A stretch of DNA of 64,000 nucleotides from Acanthornis magna (GCA_036785705.1 JAWUZG010000056.1:745001-809000); one strand, 5' to 3'. Counted from the stretch's first letter, positions 21,911 through 33,830 are shown. The notes: generated by a model not told the origin, from the letters alone. Program-made: numbers and translations.

Positions 21911-24900
21911 ATGCTGCCAGCAAGGCTGGAAGTCACCTGGACTTCCAACCACGGGAACCCTCATAAGGGCCATTAGCGAGGCCACAGACACAGGCAGGAC
22001 TCCGTTGTCCCTATGAGTCTGTAGGTTGTCAGCTATTTAGCAGACACACATCAGACCTGAAATAAACTTCAGCTGGGAATCAGCTGCTTCCAGCAGCATC
22101 TGCAGGGATCTGCTGCAGGAACAGCTTGGTGAGCACTGCTCATGGGAATGGTGCTGTGCCACTGCGTTGTGTACCTGGGCGCCCCAGGCAAGCGGCAGTT
22201 TGTGGGATTTCTGTGCAACAACTGTCCAGAGATACTGTCAGCCCTCCTGGTTCATAACCCACTGAAATTCTCACTCTGAGCAGCTCCAGGTCCAGCTCCA
22301 TGACCACATTCCTCATGGGCTCTCTACCCGTCTTGAAAAGAAGGACTAGAGGAGACAAAAAAGAGGACAAGCTGCATCACTGCATCCCCAGCCCCTTCAC
22401 GGTAGGGTCTGTTGTTCTCCTGCTGTAGCCCCTTGCACCCATCTGTGCTCACTGCCTGCTCCCAGACCCCTCTGCACCATGCCCTGGTCTCCATGTCACT
22501 GCTCCTCCCTGGAACAGCTGCAGCACAATATGCTCCACAGCTTGTCAAGGGGGATGGGAGGAGGAGCAGCAAGAAATAAATAAATAAAATAAAATACATC
22601 TCGCTTAATCCTTTTATCACTATACTTCTTTCAGTCATTTACAAAGATAATAATCGCCCAGACTCTGCAGGAAGCACTGATGGAAGCAAGCACAGAAATC
22701 TCGTGGCAGCACCCTACTCTCTCATCTGCTGTCACTTGGGTGTGAGGCAAGAAAACAAATTCTTACAGAGGGCAGCCCAAGAGCTAGTCCCAGCAGGGCT
22801 GGCTGGCAGGTGAGCAGGATCAGGGTCAGCAGGACATGGAAAAAGGAAAAAAAAACAGGAAGCAGAGGAGGATAAGAAGCAAAGCTGTAGAGAGGCAGAA
22901 GCTAAAACAGCACGCTGGTATCAAGAACAGAGCGAGAGAGGGAAAGAGATGATATAGCACACATGCCAGTTTAAAGGCTGACAGTAAAATGCTGCTTTCC
23001 TTGGAGATGGACCAAAGGTCAAACTGCTGCTCCATGCCAGAGTCTGGAAGTCCTGAGTCAGAGCCCAGGGCTCCTGACTGCTCTGTCCCAGGGCATAGGA
23101 GTGTCCAGAGCAAAGTGGATGCCCTGCTGTATCGCCAGCAGGGACAATGCTCCCCAGGGATGGACCAGGCATCCCTGATGGCCACCAGGGTCTCTGCTGC
23201 ATTCAGCTAGGAAGTGGGAGAGAAAAATGTCCCTCTGGGCAAGGGCAAGAGAGTCACAGCAGGTTCCTCCTGGGGGAAGTGGACTATGAGCTGGCCTAAA
23301 GCCACCCAAACACAGCAGCAGGAAGACCTCAGAATGTCACCTCTTAGCACGTGGTGATTCAAGTGCTCCCACATAAAATGGCAGCTGTCTCTTCCAGTAA
23401 ACAGATGCCTTCGTGGCTTTAAAGGGCAGTGGATCAAGGTCATCTTTTTCCAAGGTTTAGCCATCTCTTTCCTTTCCCTTCAGATTTGCTAATATGGTAC
23501 ATCAGTCTGCTGGCTCTTCAACACAGCTTTTCAGTCACATCGATTTACACATTGATTTGCTTAAGTGCAGCACCAAATGCAAACCCATTCTTCATGTGTT
23601 CTTCCCACCTTGGGGAGTCCCCTAGCAGACCCCAAAGGTTCCTGTCCCTCATGAAGAGCCCCCACCCTCTGGGTGCCAGCCAGGCCTGCAACCTGCAGCA
23701 CCCAGGAGAAAGGACCCTCCATCCAGGAGACATCAAGTACCTCTGGGTGTGATTTTTAATTTCCTTCAATACTAAGATCTACAGTGCAATGCCAGGGAAA
23801 CAAGTTATTACCTGATTTGGCTTTATCCTGCCATAAACTGTCACCATGGCACGGCTTAGGGAGCTGTGCCTACAAGGACTGCACATGCTTTAAGGAAGAT
23901 CCCTGTATGCAGATCGCTGGCTCCTGCCCAGGGCTCCCAAGCATCAGCTGGGCCGTGGGGAAGCTGCCTCTGGCTTCTCTCCAAGGGGAAAAGCTCCCCT
24001 GGAGGGTCAGGCTAAGATTTACCAGGCAATCCTTGCTGAACACATGAGTTTCAGCCTCTTCACTTCCTTCAGGGCCCTTCCATGAGCCCAGTCAACTGCA
24101 AGCCTGGGGGGCAGTGGCCCCTCCACATGTCCTGAACAGATCTTTGTGCATCAAGAGTGTTTTCTAAGCAAAAAATGCCAGTGGTTCCTTCTGCCTCTCC
24201 CCACAGAGAGAGGCAGTGCCCCAGGAGAGTGACAGGGGAAAAACAGAGCTGCTTATTCCAATATGCTCCTACATGGGAGCATTGTCAGTGCTGAGAACAT
24301 GCCATGGAACCAAAGAACAAAGCAAAAAACAAATCCCCAGAGAGCAGCTTTCCTGCTCCTGACAAGGACTTTCAGTTGATCACCAAATGTCACCTCTGCC
24401 TCAGCCCTCAGGTCCCTTGGGCTATGCTCCTGATTTTATTCCCTAGCTCAGTGAGGAGGCCATACAGATAGGTTTGGGGACGAAGTGACAGAGGAAGGCT
24501 GCTCTGGCCGGCTCTGTCCCCTGCCTAGCACACTGTCTGCCCTGGCTTTAGGTCCGATGCCACGGGAGTGACACACAGCCACGTTGTGTTTCCCCCATGC
24601 ATTTCCAAGAGACCCTCGTAAAATCTGACCTTCATGCTATAAACCTGTGGCTGATTGCTGAGTAAGTCATTTTCTCCTGGGTGATTTAGCAGGGACTGTC
24701 CACAGAGCTGCAGTTTGTCTGGATTAGAAGAAGAATTCATCAGGCAGCGGCATGGCCCACCTGCCTGTCTCCTCTCATTCCCATCTCCGTGGCCATTCCC
24801 TGCTCGCTGCCCCCAGCGGTCCTGCCCCCTTCCCCCCAAACAGCCCTGAGCTGTGAGGAGGGGGAGAAGTCAAGCAGAGAAAGAGGTGCTGGGCTGCCCC

Positions 24901-24944
24901 TGCTCTTTTCTTTCCCTGTCATAAAGCTCTCCGGGCCAGCTCTG
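21911..24944. other. gene-free DNA
   Basis: No recognisable gene. It contains one AAAT simple repeat. The AT-rich stretch downstream of it (22600-22660) might be regulatory but is too short to judge. Confidence 0.55.
22574..22596. repeat. (AAAT)n simple repeat
   Basis: AAATAAATAAATAAAAT and AAAATA follow each other. It could be the decayed A-rich tail of a retroelement on the plus strand, but no body is recognised upstream. Confidence 0.75.
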
Positions 24945-25110
24945 CAGTCGGGGGAATATTATCTCTCCATGCTGCTGTTAATCTCTTTATGGCATCATTT
25001 GACCCTTTCTAACATCCATTGATTTTTGAACTACCCTTTACGGCAACGCTTTAGATCCCTTTGGTCTAAATTACTAAACATCAGTGCCCAGGGCAAACCA
25101 TGGGAACAAA
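24945..25110. promoter_or_regulatory. enhancer-like block
   Basis: Posterior HOX-like CTTTATGGC, a CCATTGATTTTTG run resembling SOX and TCF cores, and TTTACGGCAACGCTTTA with two spared CpGs lie in an AT-rich 165-base block. Function is inferred from motif clustering. Confidence 0.28.
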
Positions 25111-25159
25111 TAAAGCAATAGGTAAAAGTCCTTTCAGTAACTGTGACTTCATTGATGCT

Positions 25160-25252
25160 TTTGGGGCCCCTTCTCCCTCCTTTCCTGTCCCTCAGCCTCC
25201 TCTCTGTGTGCACCCCAGGGATCCTCCTTCCTTCCCTCCCTCCTAGCACCCA
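25160..25252. repeat. polypyrimidine-rich tract
   Basis: Long runs of C and T (CCCCTTCTCCCTCCTTTCC, TCCTTCCTTCCCTCCCTCC) are interrupted by a short CA/TG patch. This is low-complexity sequence that could form triplex-like DNA. Confidence 0.6.
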
Positions 25253-25549
25253 GAGGCACCTCACCGTGCCACAGCTGTGCTCTGGGGACAGGCAGGATGG
25301 TATCTCCCATGGCACACCTGGCAGTGGGTGCTGAGCCCACCTGGGTCCATCTCAGCTTCTCCAGCTCTGCACTTTCCCCAGGCACTGTCACTCTCAGATT
25401 CTTCCTTTTGCCACCTGTCTCCAAACTCCCAATGCCTGAAGTCACATCCACAAGAAGCTCCCGGCCAAGACTTGCTAAGGCAGCCTAATAGGGCAACTCA
25501 ACAAGAGGTGAAGGCTTCTGCTTTTAATTTACTGGAGAATTGACTTTTC

Positions 25550-25860
25550 ATTCCAGATTAATATGTTTTAATTTATTTCTGTTTTCCTGAGCTCAGCCCT
25601 GGTCCAGCAGTGACTGTCTCCTTGCCTCATACTTGCTACTTGTCCAAATGAAATACTGAGGTATATTGTCTACTATTATGGTAAAATACACAATATATCA
25701 CACTGATGCATTCTGTGAGTATGACATAAAAATGACAAATGTGCTCTGGCCAAACACTGAAATGTATTCATCCCGCATTAGTGCAAAATTAATATTAATA
25801 CGCTAGAAAATGGCTCGGGTGATGAGGGTTTTGTGTCATATTAGAGAGGACACTTCATTC
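25550..25860. promoter_or_regulatory. AT-rich enhancer-like block
   Basis: Contains AGATTAATATG, GCAAAATTAATATTAATACG and ATACACAATATATC, plus isolated spared CpGs (ATCCCGCATTAG, GGCTCGGGTGATG). Composition differs clearly from the C-rich flanks. Confidence 0.3.
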
Positions 25861-27179
25861 CTTCCTCATTTTTTAGACAGCATCAGCCCTTAGTGCTGAC
25901 AGGAGCCCCAGGATATCTACCACAGGCATATTTTCACAGAACTCCAGCCAGGACCACAGAGGATGAAATGCTTGGACACGACACAGACCTGAGTCCCACA
26001 GAACAGATTTAGAAGGCCAAGGTGGTACCAAAACGGTCCCAGTTTTCTGCACTGCAGATGCTTCATGATTTATCTCTTGTATATTATCATCCCCTCCCTC
26101 AATCTCTTCAATCACTGACCGTGTCAAAGACCACCATGAGGGAGGAGTGGGATCCATCCCCACGGGTGGTGGGATCAGTTAATCAAACTTGGATTTGGCT
26201 GGATTCACCTGCTGAGCACAAGTCTGTGTCAGATTTTCATAATTACTGCCCTCGTCTATGAGGTGTGGTAGAATAGCTGATGAGTGCAATGCTGAAGATA
26301 ATATACTTTACAATTAGGCCATTTAATTATTCCTTTGTGTGATTTCCATAACTACAGGCATATCTCTGCAAATTTATTGACCACGTACAACAAAATATAC
26401 CAAGTGAAGAGGAAAAGCAGCAGTTTTAATGTATCAATCATAAAAAATTCTTTCCTCAACTCTGATCTGAAAGACTCAAGCCCTAAAAGTGGCTCCATCT
26501 AAGGTCTGCACACCATGATTAATTGCCCTGCCAGTACCATACACATGCATACTATATACATATTATATAAGTAAGACAAAGTGGGGAGAGGTGAGGGACA
26601 TTTTCACCTCATCTAAGCGTATCTTAGGTAATGTTTTCTTATACGATGGCTTAGTTGCTGCGTCTTTGCTGGATTTTCTGGAATCAACACCCCAAGTAAG
26701 GCTAACCCAGTGTCAGCAGCTGAGCACAACTCACCAAGGCTTCATTTGCTGCCAGAGGATGAGCAATTCCAGGCTGGGTCTACCACATCCATTTCTCTCC
26801 CTCTGGCCAGGGCTTCAAAGGAAGATGAAACAAATAAGTGCTTTATCATTATGGCTACAAAATTGCAAAGCCAGGACAGCTCCAGATACACAGACTTTCA
26901 ACTCCACAGGCCCCCGGCGCTGTCCCCTGTGCCCCCCTGCCCACTGCACACAAACCCTCCCTCACAGCCACGAGTTACTGAGCAAAAAACCTCCAGAGCA
27001 GCCCCAAAGGAACAGTTTGTACCCTGCCTTTCATCTCCAGCGCACAGGCCTTTCTACAGCACCATCAATACAGGATGGAGGAGGAATCGTTAGATGTGGC
27101 ACTTCCATCAATATCTCTGAGAGGAACAGGTGACATGAAAAAAGGTGAACCTGAGACCTCTTCAGACTGGAGACAAAGA
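25861..27179. other. gene-free DNA
   Basis: No gene recognised. The segment 26270-26590 is AT-rich, with ATTTAATTATTCC and alternating TATATACATATTATATAA. The 180-codon frame 26591-27133 and an overlapping 127-codon frame have no domain. Confidence 0.5.
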
Positions 27180-27532
27180 AATTACAAGGATCTTTTCTTT
27201 TCGATGGGTTAGCATTTTAGTTTATAACTATATCTATACCTAATTTATATACCTAGAAATGGAGCATCCATTTTTCCTTTGTAAATGGGAAGTGGAGGCT
27301 GAAAGCTACAACCTTTGCCTAGAAGACTAAATGACCTTTGGAACAGGCTGATAAGTGATAAAAACAACCTGCAAAAGCATGTATCCTTGCATCATTTAAG
27401 ATGACCTTTTAGAAGGGAGGTACAGGAAAAGGGAAAGAAAATGAACAGAGAAAAGGAAAAAATGCTGGGGGAAACAAAATTTTAAAACCAAACATCCACT
27501 GCTGGCATTTGAAGCAGCTGTTACTAGAACAA

Positions 27533-27555
27533 GAAAATAAAAATAAAAATAAAAT
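27533..27555. repeat. (AAAAT)n simple repeat
   Basis: AAAATAAAAATAAAAATAAA forms a short A-rich microsatellite. Confidence 0.75.
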
Positions 27556-27637
27556 GAGATTCGACATTTTATTTCCCCCATCAAACAATATATCCCAGCT
27601 AATGGCAGTAGAATAAAAATTTACCCAATGCAGCCTG

Positions 27638-27692
27638 CGAGAGAGGCAAGAGAGGAAGAGGAGAGAACAAGGTAGAGGGAGGGGAGAAAGGT
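27638..27692. repeat. purine-rich tract
   Basis: GAGAGAGGCAAGAGAGGAAG is followed by AGGTAGAGGGAGGGGAGAAA. Almost all bases are purine on the plus strand. Confidence 0.65.
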
Positions 27693-27845
27693 TATTATAA
27701 ATGTGTCAAGCTTGTTTATGGCCCTTTATCAGCAAGGCAGTGGAAAGAGAGAGGCACCGTTAGCGCATTTTAAAAGTGTTTGGCAGCTTTGTTTGGGAAT
27801 GTAAATAATCTTTATAGTCAAGAGCATTTATGTTTCATGGAACAC
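27690..27845. promoter_or_regulatory. enhancer-like block
   Basis: Dense with developmental motifs: TTGTTTATGGCC (HOX or forkhead type), CTTTATCAGC (GATA in reverse), CGTTAGCGCATTTTAAAAG with two spared CpGs, and GTAAATAATCTTTATAG. Conservation is inferred, not observed. Confidence 0.33.
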
Positions 27846-28239
27846 GTGGGCACATGCCACCTCTGCTGACAGATTTTTGAAGGACCTTCTGACATCCCTG
27901 CTGGGCTCTGCCTCCTGCGTGTGTGACATGGGTGCTTCATCTGAAGGTCTGAAACCGCAAAGGAAGGAAAAGGCTGCTCTGGGAACACAAAAGGATTGAG
28001 GGGAGGACTTGAAAATCATGGAAAACCCTTCTGTCAAGGTCAGATGCTGGGCTGGTTCACCTTGTCCCTGAGTCAGGGGAGTTAGATTGCACTTCTAGTG
28101 ATGTTGCTACAAATCTGCAGGACAGCAGCTTTGATGCTCCATGGAGAAGACCACAGTTATGCCCAAATTGCAGCCCCCTGGGAGCAGGGTGCAGCAGAGG
28201 GGGCTCAGTCCAACAGAGGTTGTGGTCACCCCTTCTCCT

Positions 28240-28612
28240 GCTTCTCCCAGTTTCTACTACAATTAATGTAAGTGATAGGCAAATTGCTGCCATTTATTTA
28301 CATGGAAAATATATTATCAGGAATACCCATGCCCTGAAGGGAGCTGACATCTCATTTTTCGTGGGCGGGACAGGGAGGGAGAGCCCCAAAGAGCAGCAGT
28401 GGCAGAGATAAACCAGGAGACTGCCATGAACACGGAGACAAAGGAGGACACCGTGGTGCCTCTCCCCGCTGCTGCAAGGGAGATTCACGCTCTGCAGATT
28501 AATTCTGAAGCAGTGTTTAACACATCTCCCTTTGGGGATGAAGGATTTGCCCTGCGTTTCAATGAGACATTCAAAATCACACTCATCACTCTCGGAAATC
28601 ACACTTAGTTAA
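28240..28612. promoter_or_regulatory. conserved-looking block with an open frame
   Basis: The left half carries CAATTAATGTAAGTG and TTATTTACATGG motifs. The right half includes CAGATTAATTCTG and spared CpGs (TTCACGCTC, CTGCGTTTC, CTCTCGGAAA). The frame 28399-28608 is open for 69 codons and its second half reads smoothly, ending after TLGNHT, but it has no recognised family and no clear upstream acceptor. A regulatory element is the simpler reading. Confidence 0.28.
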
Positions 28613-29479
28613 ATTGTCACCTCTCAAGCAGGAAGGCACTGCTGGGAGCTGCTCAGCCTGGGAGGAGGATGGGGCTGCAGGGCCGTGATAGGGCTGGCGT
28701 GGCAGCAGTTGGGAGCAGCAGCTCAGGGCCTTGAAACAAGAAGCTGAGCAGCTTGAGTCAAGGGCTTGAAGGAGAGGCAGCTCATGGGATCGCCAGGGGG
28801 CTGGCAGGAAGCTGGGGGATGAAGGGGTCGGTGTGTGGCTGGCAGTGGATGGAGCAAAGAAAAACATCTGGAAAGGGTTAATGGCCAGAGGGCAAGGTTT
28901 TCCTTCTTGGGTGGGACATACAGACTGGTCAAGCTAAGCCTTCACTTTGTCTGGTCTCATCTTGTATGCCTTCATCTTTCCTGTCTCTTTCCTGCACTTC
29001 CTGATAGACAAAAAGACGTTCAAATTCAGAGGGAACATGCAGCTTGGCTGTTCTTGCACATCCCGGACTCCCACAGCCAGCAGAGGAAAAGTGGAACAGA
29101 CCAGAAGGATCAGCAGATGAGTGATACCCAACGACTCAAGTCTACCATGTACCTTGGTGGCCTGCTCCAGTATCCACCACACACAGAAAGTGTGAGATGA
29201 ACAGCCTCAGGAAGGTCTCCATCAGCACAGAAGGGCAGAGCAGATGCAGTGACAGCACTGGCTGTGCTCTGCTCTTGCTGAAAATCCACTTTGAGTTGCA
29301 GGGGAGGATCCAAATCACCAGAATGGGGTTCTGCACTCCAGTACAACTGGCCGTGGGACAGGAATCGGAGCAATTCCTCTCCCACAAGTCTCCAGAATTG
29401 CAAACTAATGAGTGACAACTTCAGTTGCTACTGACCTGAGGACATCTGAACAAAAGTCCAAAAGCCTTTTTCACCATCT
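28613..29479. other. gene-free DNA
   Basis: No recognisable gene or repeat. Frames on both strands between 28835 and 29418 overlap and are unassigned. Confidence 0.5.
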
Positions 29480-30300
29480 TATTGATCTTGAGATTATTCA
29501 TGTCTGTTTTATGAAAAGGTGTAACTGCATTAAATCGAAGATTTTGAAGGTGTGAACTCACTATAAAAGCAAAAGGTGGATCTTTATAAACTCAGCACAC
29601 CAGCACTTTCCAGGAGACCCTGGAATACTGTCAGACCTGTGTTCCCCTCCTGACGAGGAGCCAGCAAATTCACTTTCCCATGTGCAGCCAGGTACCTGGA
29701 AATCGTCATATAAGGGAATTTAAATGTAGATGCGTGATATTTACTGCAAAGCACGACCTACATGGAGACAGGGGAAGGAATGCTTGAGCAGGAGGAGTAA
29801 ATGACTATCGCAGGCAGAAAACCCACTGCAATTCATGCATCACACAAATGGTTGTGTATATTAAAGCAATGAGGACAAAGGGTATTGATTTAGCACAAGT
29901 ATCAAGAGTCCCAGGTGCTAAAACCTGAAGAAATACAAACTGTGCTGGGCAGAATAACAACAAAACGAAATGATAAAAGGATATGAGTGTTTGAGAAGAC
30001 GCGTAGGACGGGCTATAAATTCTAATAATCCATATTTCTCGAAAGCAGCAGCTATTGACTCAAAAACAAAAGAGCAGGCATTGTAATGTAACAAATGTCA
30101 GATGGGATAGCAGCAGGAATTCAATTTGCTCTGGCCATATATCAACTTGAAACTTAATGTAATGGCACATAGTTAAAGCTGCACCCTCACTTAATGGCTA
30201 TTACCAGTCCTGGGTGGGTTTTCCAGCAAGCATAAAGCAGTGAGTAATTGGCCCCGCTCTGCCTGCATCACTGCTAATGAAAAAAAACGCGCTCAAGCCT
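29480..30300. promoter_or_regulatory. cluster of enhancer-like sequence
   Basis: About 800 bases have an even AT-rich, motif-dense texture. Examples are TTATTGATCTTGAG, GCATTAAATCGAAG, GATGCGTGATATTTAC, AGCAATGAGGACAAAGGG, GACGCGTAGGACGGGC, TCTAATAATCCATATTTCTC and CCATATATCAACTTG. Isolated CpGs persist across the block. It contains no open frame of interest and no repeat signature. It resembles clustered deep noncoding elements near developmental genes, but alignment is needed. Confidence 0.35.
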
Positions 30301-30840
30301 GGCAGTGGCGGGATGAGAGGAAGGCAGGGAACCCTGGCAGAAGCAGGCAGCACTAGAGCTGCCAAGAGCCTGCCCTGCCAGGATCCCTTGAAAGAGTGCA
30401 GGAGAGAAGAGACCTCCCGGACTTGAGCTGACCAGCATCTCTTTTGTAGAAGGGTCAGAGCCTCAAGGCACCAGCCTGACATCCTTGTTAACTTCCTAAG
30501 TGAATGGGATTCAGCCTGCTGGAAGGAGACACTGTGGCAGTGATCCCTCCCCCGGCCCTAAGCATGGAGTATTTAGGGCTGCTGGGACAGGGGCTCTGCA
30601 GTTGGCCAATTAGAGCCACTGTAATTACTTCTCTTCCATGACTGACTGCAAACGGTGGAGTTAAACGACAGATTTCCTGTCCCACAGTTACTGTGGCTGC
30701 TGGAGTGAAGAAGCAGAAGTGTCAGCATCGCCGAGAATATGCTCTGACCATATGTTAGAGGCAAGAGACACTGAATGGAGGAGGAGGAAGTGGGGAAGAG
30801 AGATGGATGTGGGACAGAAACCTTTGTAGCAAGGAATTGT
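30301..30840. other. gene-free DNA
   Basis: Nothing recognised between the enhancer-like cluster and the CR1 element. Confidence 0.5.
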
Positions 30841-31345
30841 AGAATCACAGAATGGTTTGGGTTGGAAGGGACTTTAAATATCACCCAACTCCAATCCCCT
30901 GTCATCGTCAGGGACACTTTTTACTAGATCAGATTGCTCAGAGCTCCATCCAGCCCAGCCTTGAACATACTGAGGGATGGGTCATCCCGAACTTCTCTGG
31001 GGAACCTGTTCCAGTGACTCACCACTCTCACAAGGAAGATTTTTTTTCCTAATATCTAATCTAAACCTACTCTCTTTTAGTTTTAATGCATTCCCCCTTG
31101 CCCTGTCACTCCAGGCTCTTGTAAAAAAGTCCCTCTCCGACTTTCTTGTAGCTCCTTCAGGTACTGGAAGGCCGCAATTAGGTCACCCCTGAGCCTTCTC
31201 TTCTCCAGGCTGAACAATCCCAATTCTCTCATCTTTTTCACATAGGAGAGCTGCTCCAACCCTCTGATCATGCGGAGGCCTTTTCTGGAGTCACTCCAAC
31301 AAGTCGATGTCCTTCCTGTGCTGGGTACCTCAACGTGAAGCATCC
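30841..31345 (-). mobile_element. CR1 LINE, 3' end plus end of ORF2
   Basis: The longest CR1 copy in the window. The plus strand begins AGAATCACAGAATGGTTTGG and continues through TTGGAAGGGACTTTAAATAT, ACTTCTCTGGGGAACCTGTTCC, TTAGGTCACCCCTGAGCC and CTTCTCCAGGCTGAACAATC. Read on the minus strand, it keeps the characteristic C-terminal ORF2 block LGLFSLEKRRLRGDLIAAF, preceded by GLEQLSY at about 31230-31260. The protein goes out of frame and stops early, so the copy is dead. The 5' break is near 31345, where similarity fades; the exact end is uncertain. Confidence 0.92.
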
Positions 31346-31465
31346 AAAGCAATCTTGGAGGGCAAAGAAGTAAAATTGTCCTAATCACTCCATTGCAGAT
31401 AGGCAGGACCATTCCCAATAGGCACATTAGACTTTTAACCAAGAGTAAAGATTGCAAAATGTTAA

Positions 31466-32287
31466 CTTTCTAGGGAAATGCCACTCCAAATTTCAGAACG
31501 CAGTTTTGGAACAATCAAAAATAAATCAGCCCCTGGGAGAAACTCTCTCAGGTTTGTCATTGAGCCTCACACATGGCAGAAAGGGACTCTGGAAGGTCAG
31601 TGCTGTGTGAACCCCCCTGCAGCACAAACACAACCAAATTTATTCCGTATCATGAAATACGGAACTGCGGCCTTTGACTTTGCTCTTTCAATGCTTCTCA
31701 GGAGGCTATTTAAATACCTTCCACAGCCTTTTATTAAAGCCATAAAGATACCCAGAGCTTGTGACTCAGCTCTGCCTCCTCACTTACTTCAAACCGTACG
31801 TGGAACTTGCAGAGATGCCCAATGGTGGCACAGATTACCCCAAGTAAAGGCTGGCAAGCAGTGCTTTGGGTGGCACAACTGGTTTTCCTCATGCCCCAGT
31901 ACCATGAGGCATTGGTTGGGTTTCACAGAGGAGCTGCTGAGCCGTGGGAAGCCTGGCACAGGCTCCCTGGGAGCCCAGCTGCTCTCCCTGGGAACAGGAG
32001 GCGCCTATTTTGCTGAGAATTTCCCAGCTTCTATGCCTGGGGGAGGACACAGCCCAAACACCACACCCCGATGGAGAATAAGGTCAAGCAAGAGCCCAGC
32101 TCTCAGTTTACCCTTGCCCTTGGTGTTCAGTGCACACAGGAGGTCAGGAGCAGATTTTGGTGTTGACCAGACAGCTGATGAGTGCAAATGGAGCACTGGA
32201 GGCCGAGTGTGCTCATGGGAACCAGACCTTCTGAGTGAGAAGCTGGAAGGGGGAAGGGATGTTGTACGAATCCACATTCCAGATTAA
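31466..32287 (+). other. longest open frame in the window, unassigned
   Basis: A stop-free frame runs from just after a TAA at 31463 to the TAA at 32285, with its first ATG at 31478 giving 269 residues. The translation is rich in Leu, Ser, Pro, Gly and Arg, with no recognisable domain, signal peptide, membrane segment or repeat. It starts about 120 bases beyond the CR1 copy and does not continue the CR1 reading. No Kozak-quality start or splice context was established. A chance open frame in CT- and CA-rich DNA is the most likely explanation; an orphan single-exon gene or transcribed lncRNA frame is the alternative. Confidence 0.12.
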
Positions 32288-32739
32288 ATCTCATCTTTAA
32301 ACCCCAAGTTCCAGTAACAGTATCTCTTTTAATGCCCACAGGCCTTGCTTTCCTCAGTAATCTCAGCCATCAGTCTCCCGTGACTGACAACACCAGGAAT
32401 GAATCTCTTTTGAAGCTGACAAAACTCACTCTGAACTGATTTTCTCTTGAGCTCTGTTTATCCAAGACCGAGACTGAAGAAAGCAGCTCGGAAGCAATCA
32501 CAGCCCTCAGATCTGCACTGAGGCAGCAACAGCCACCAAGGGTGGCCAAGGCCAGTCTTGGCAAGTACAACACCTGCCAGCATCAGGCCAGTTCATTTTC
32601 TGTGCCCCAGGCCCCTTCCCCTCTGGAGGCCAAGGCTGTGTTGACACATCTTGGCTGATTCCCAAGAGACCTGGGGCAGGTTGCCTGGCAGAGAGGGGAC
32701 CCCAGCCTGACTCACAACAAAACAGTTGGAAATATTCTG
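32288..32739. other. gene-free DNA
   Basis: Nothing recognised. Confidence 0.5.
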
Positions 32740-33070
32740 GGCGTCTGTTTACAGCCCCATAAAGATTTTATGCAGTGCATTTAGCCTCATGTCTCCGCAT
32801 TCATCGTGTTAAATGCTGAACGTTTTACTTTAATACCACAGTGGCTACAAGCAGAAATACTTAATGTCAGTAAATAAGAAGTAATCACATTTTCCCAGTG
32901 AATGGATCAAAAATGGCCACTGGGAGAGTTAACCTTCTGAAGTCGAAAGCCAGGGGCTTTTGCTGGGGTTCCCAGCAAACAACAGACCCTGTGGGGCATC
33001 TCCAGGAAAAGAAGATAATTAGAAAAATAATGGCATAAATAATAAAGCTTATGCATCTTTTAATTGAGGA
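32740..33070. promoter_or_regulatory. AT-rich enhancer-like block
   Basis: Contains CCCATAAAGATTTTATGCAG (paired HOX/CDX-like TTTATG cores in opposite orientation), GCATTCATCGTGTTAAATGC with a spared CpG, GAACGTTTTAC, and AAATAATGGCATAAATAATAA. Texture suggests regulatory constraint. Confidence 0.32.
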
Positions 33071-33249
33071 ACTGGTCTGTAGATTGGGCACAGCACATTC
33101 ATGCCCAAAAGCCAACATTATACATTCAAACGTTGGCAATGGGGGGAAAGAGGGACAGACGCAGACGGACTAAGACTCTCTGCATTTGTGAGTAAAATCT
33201 ACCGGAAAAGCACATTAGAGCTCCTTGGAAACTGGAGCGTTTCATGGAG

Positions 33250-33251
<2 letters not shown>

Positions 33252-33280
<29 letters not shown>
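33252..33280. repeat. (AC)n microsatellite
   Basis: An uninterrupted run of about 14 AC units. Such runs are usually length-polymorphic. Confidence 0.97.
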
Positions 33281-33283
<3 letters not shown>

Positions 33284-33683
33284 AAAGAGGGGCTTCTCAA
33301 GCAAGCCCAGATTATCACAACAGACTCTCAGGCATGGTTCCTGCAGATCTCTACCTAGCCCTGTCTGGGCTTTGGGCACACTTCTGCCTACCTGGGAGCT
33401 CCAGGCTCTGGCACCAGCTAAATTCCCCTGGATGCAATCACTCCTTCCTTGAGGTGGGCACATGGCCATCTCACAGCACCATGCTGCAGCCTCTGGCCTG
33501 CGTGTCCACTGCGAGGAAGGGCTCAATGTCGCACAACAGCTTCATTGTGGCAGTAGATTAGCAATACATTAATTATGTTTGAACTATTTCAATTGAAATG
33601 ATGCGTAACAAGTCATTCTGATGAAGAAGGTCAAAATCTAACTGAACATCTCATGGTTTTATCTTAACTCGCCTTGCCCTGCT
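33281..33683. other. gene-free DNA
   Basis: Nothing recognised between the microsatellite and the CR1 tail. The open frames here are translations running out of the AC repeat. Confidence 0.5.
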
Positions 33684-33830
33684 GCCAGGCTGCCCAGAGA
33701 AGCTGTGGCTGCCCCATCCCTGGAAGTGTCCAAGGCCAGGCTGGACAGGACTTTAAGCAAACTGGTCTAGAGGAAGGGGGGTTGGACTGGATGATCCTGA
33801 AAGTCCCTCCCACCCAAACCATTCTATGAT
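33684..33830 (+). mobile_element. CR1 LINE 3' tail
   Basis: GCCAGGCTGCCCAGAGAAGC, GTGGCTGCCCCATCCCTGG, AAGGCCAGGCTGGACAGGAC, GGGTTGGACTGGATGATCC and a terminal ACCATTCTATGAT form the sense CR1 3' end. The middle is shortened by a small deletion relative to the usual tail. It is the only clear CR1 tail in the window on the plus strand. Confidence 0.93.

Noticed and set aside
26591..27133. 180-codon plus-strand frame
   Set aside because: Overlapped by another 127-codon frame on the same strand; no domain, no splice or promoter context.
29994..30006. ACGCGTAG, resembling the end of miR-137
   Set aside because: Only the final eight bases agree; no hairpin partner is present upstream or downstream.
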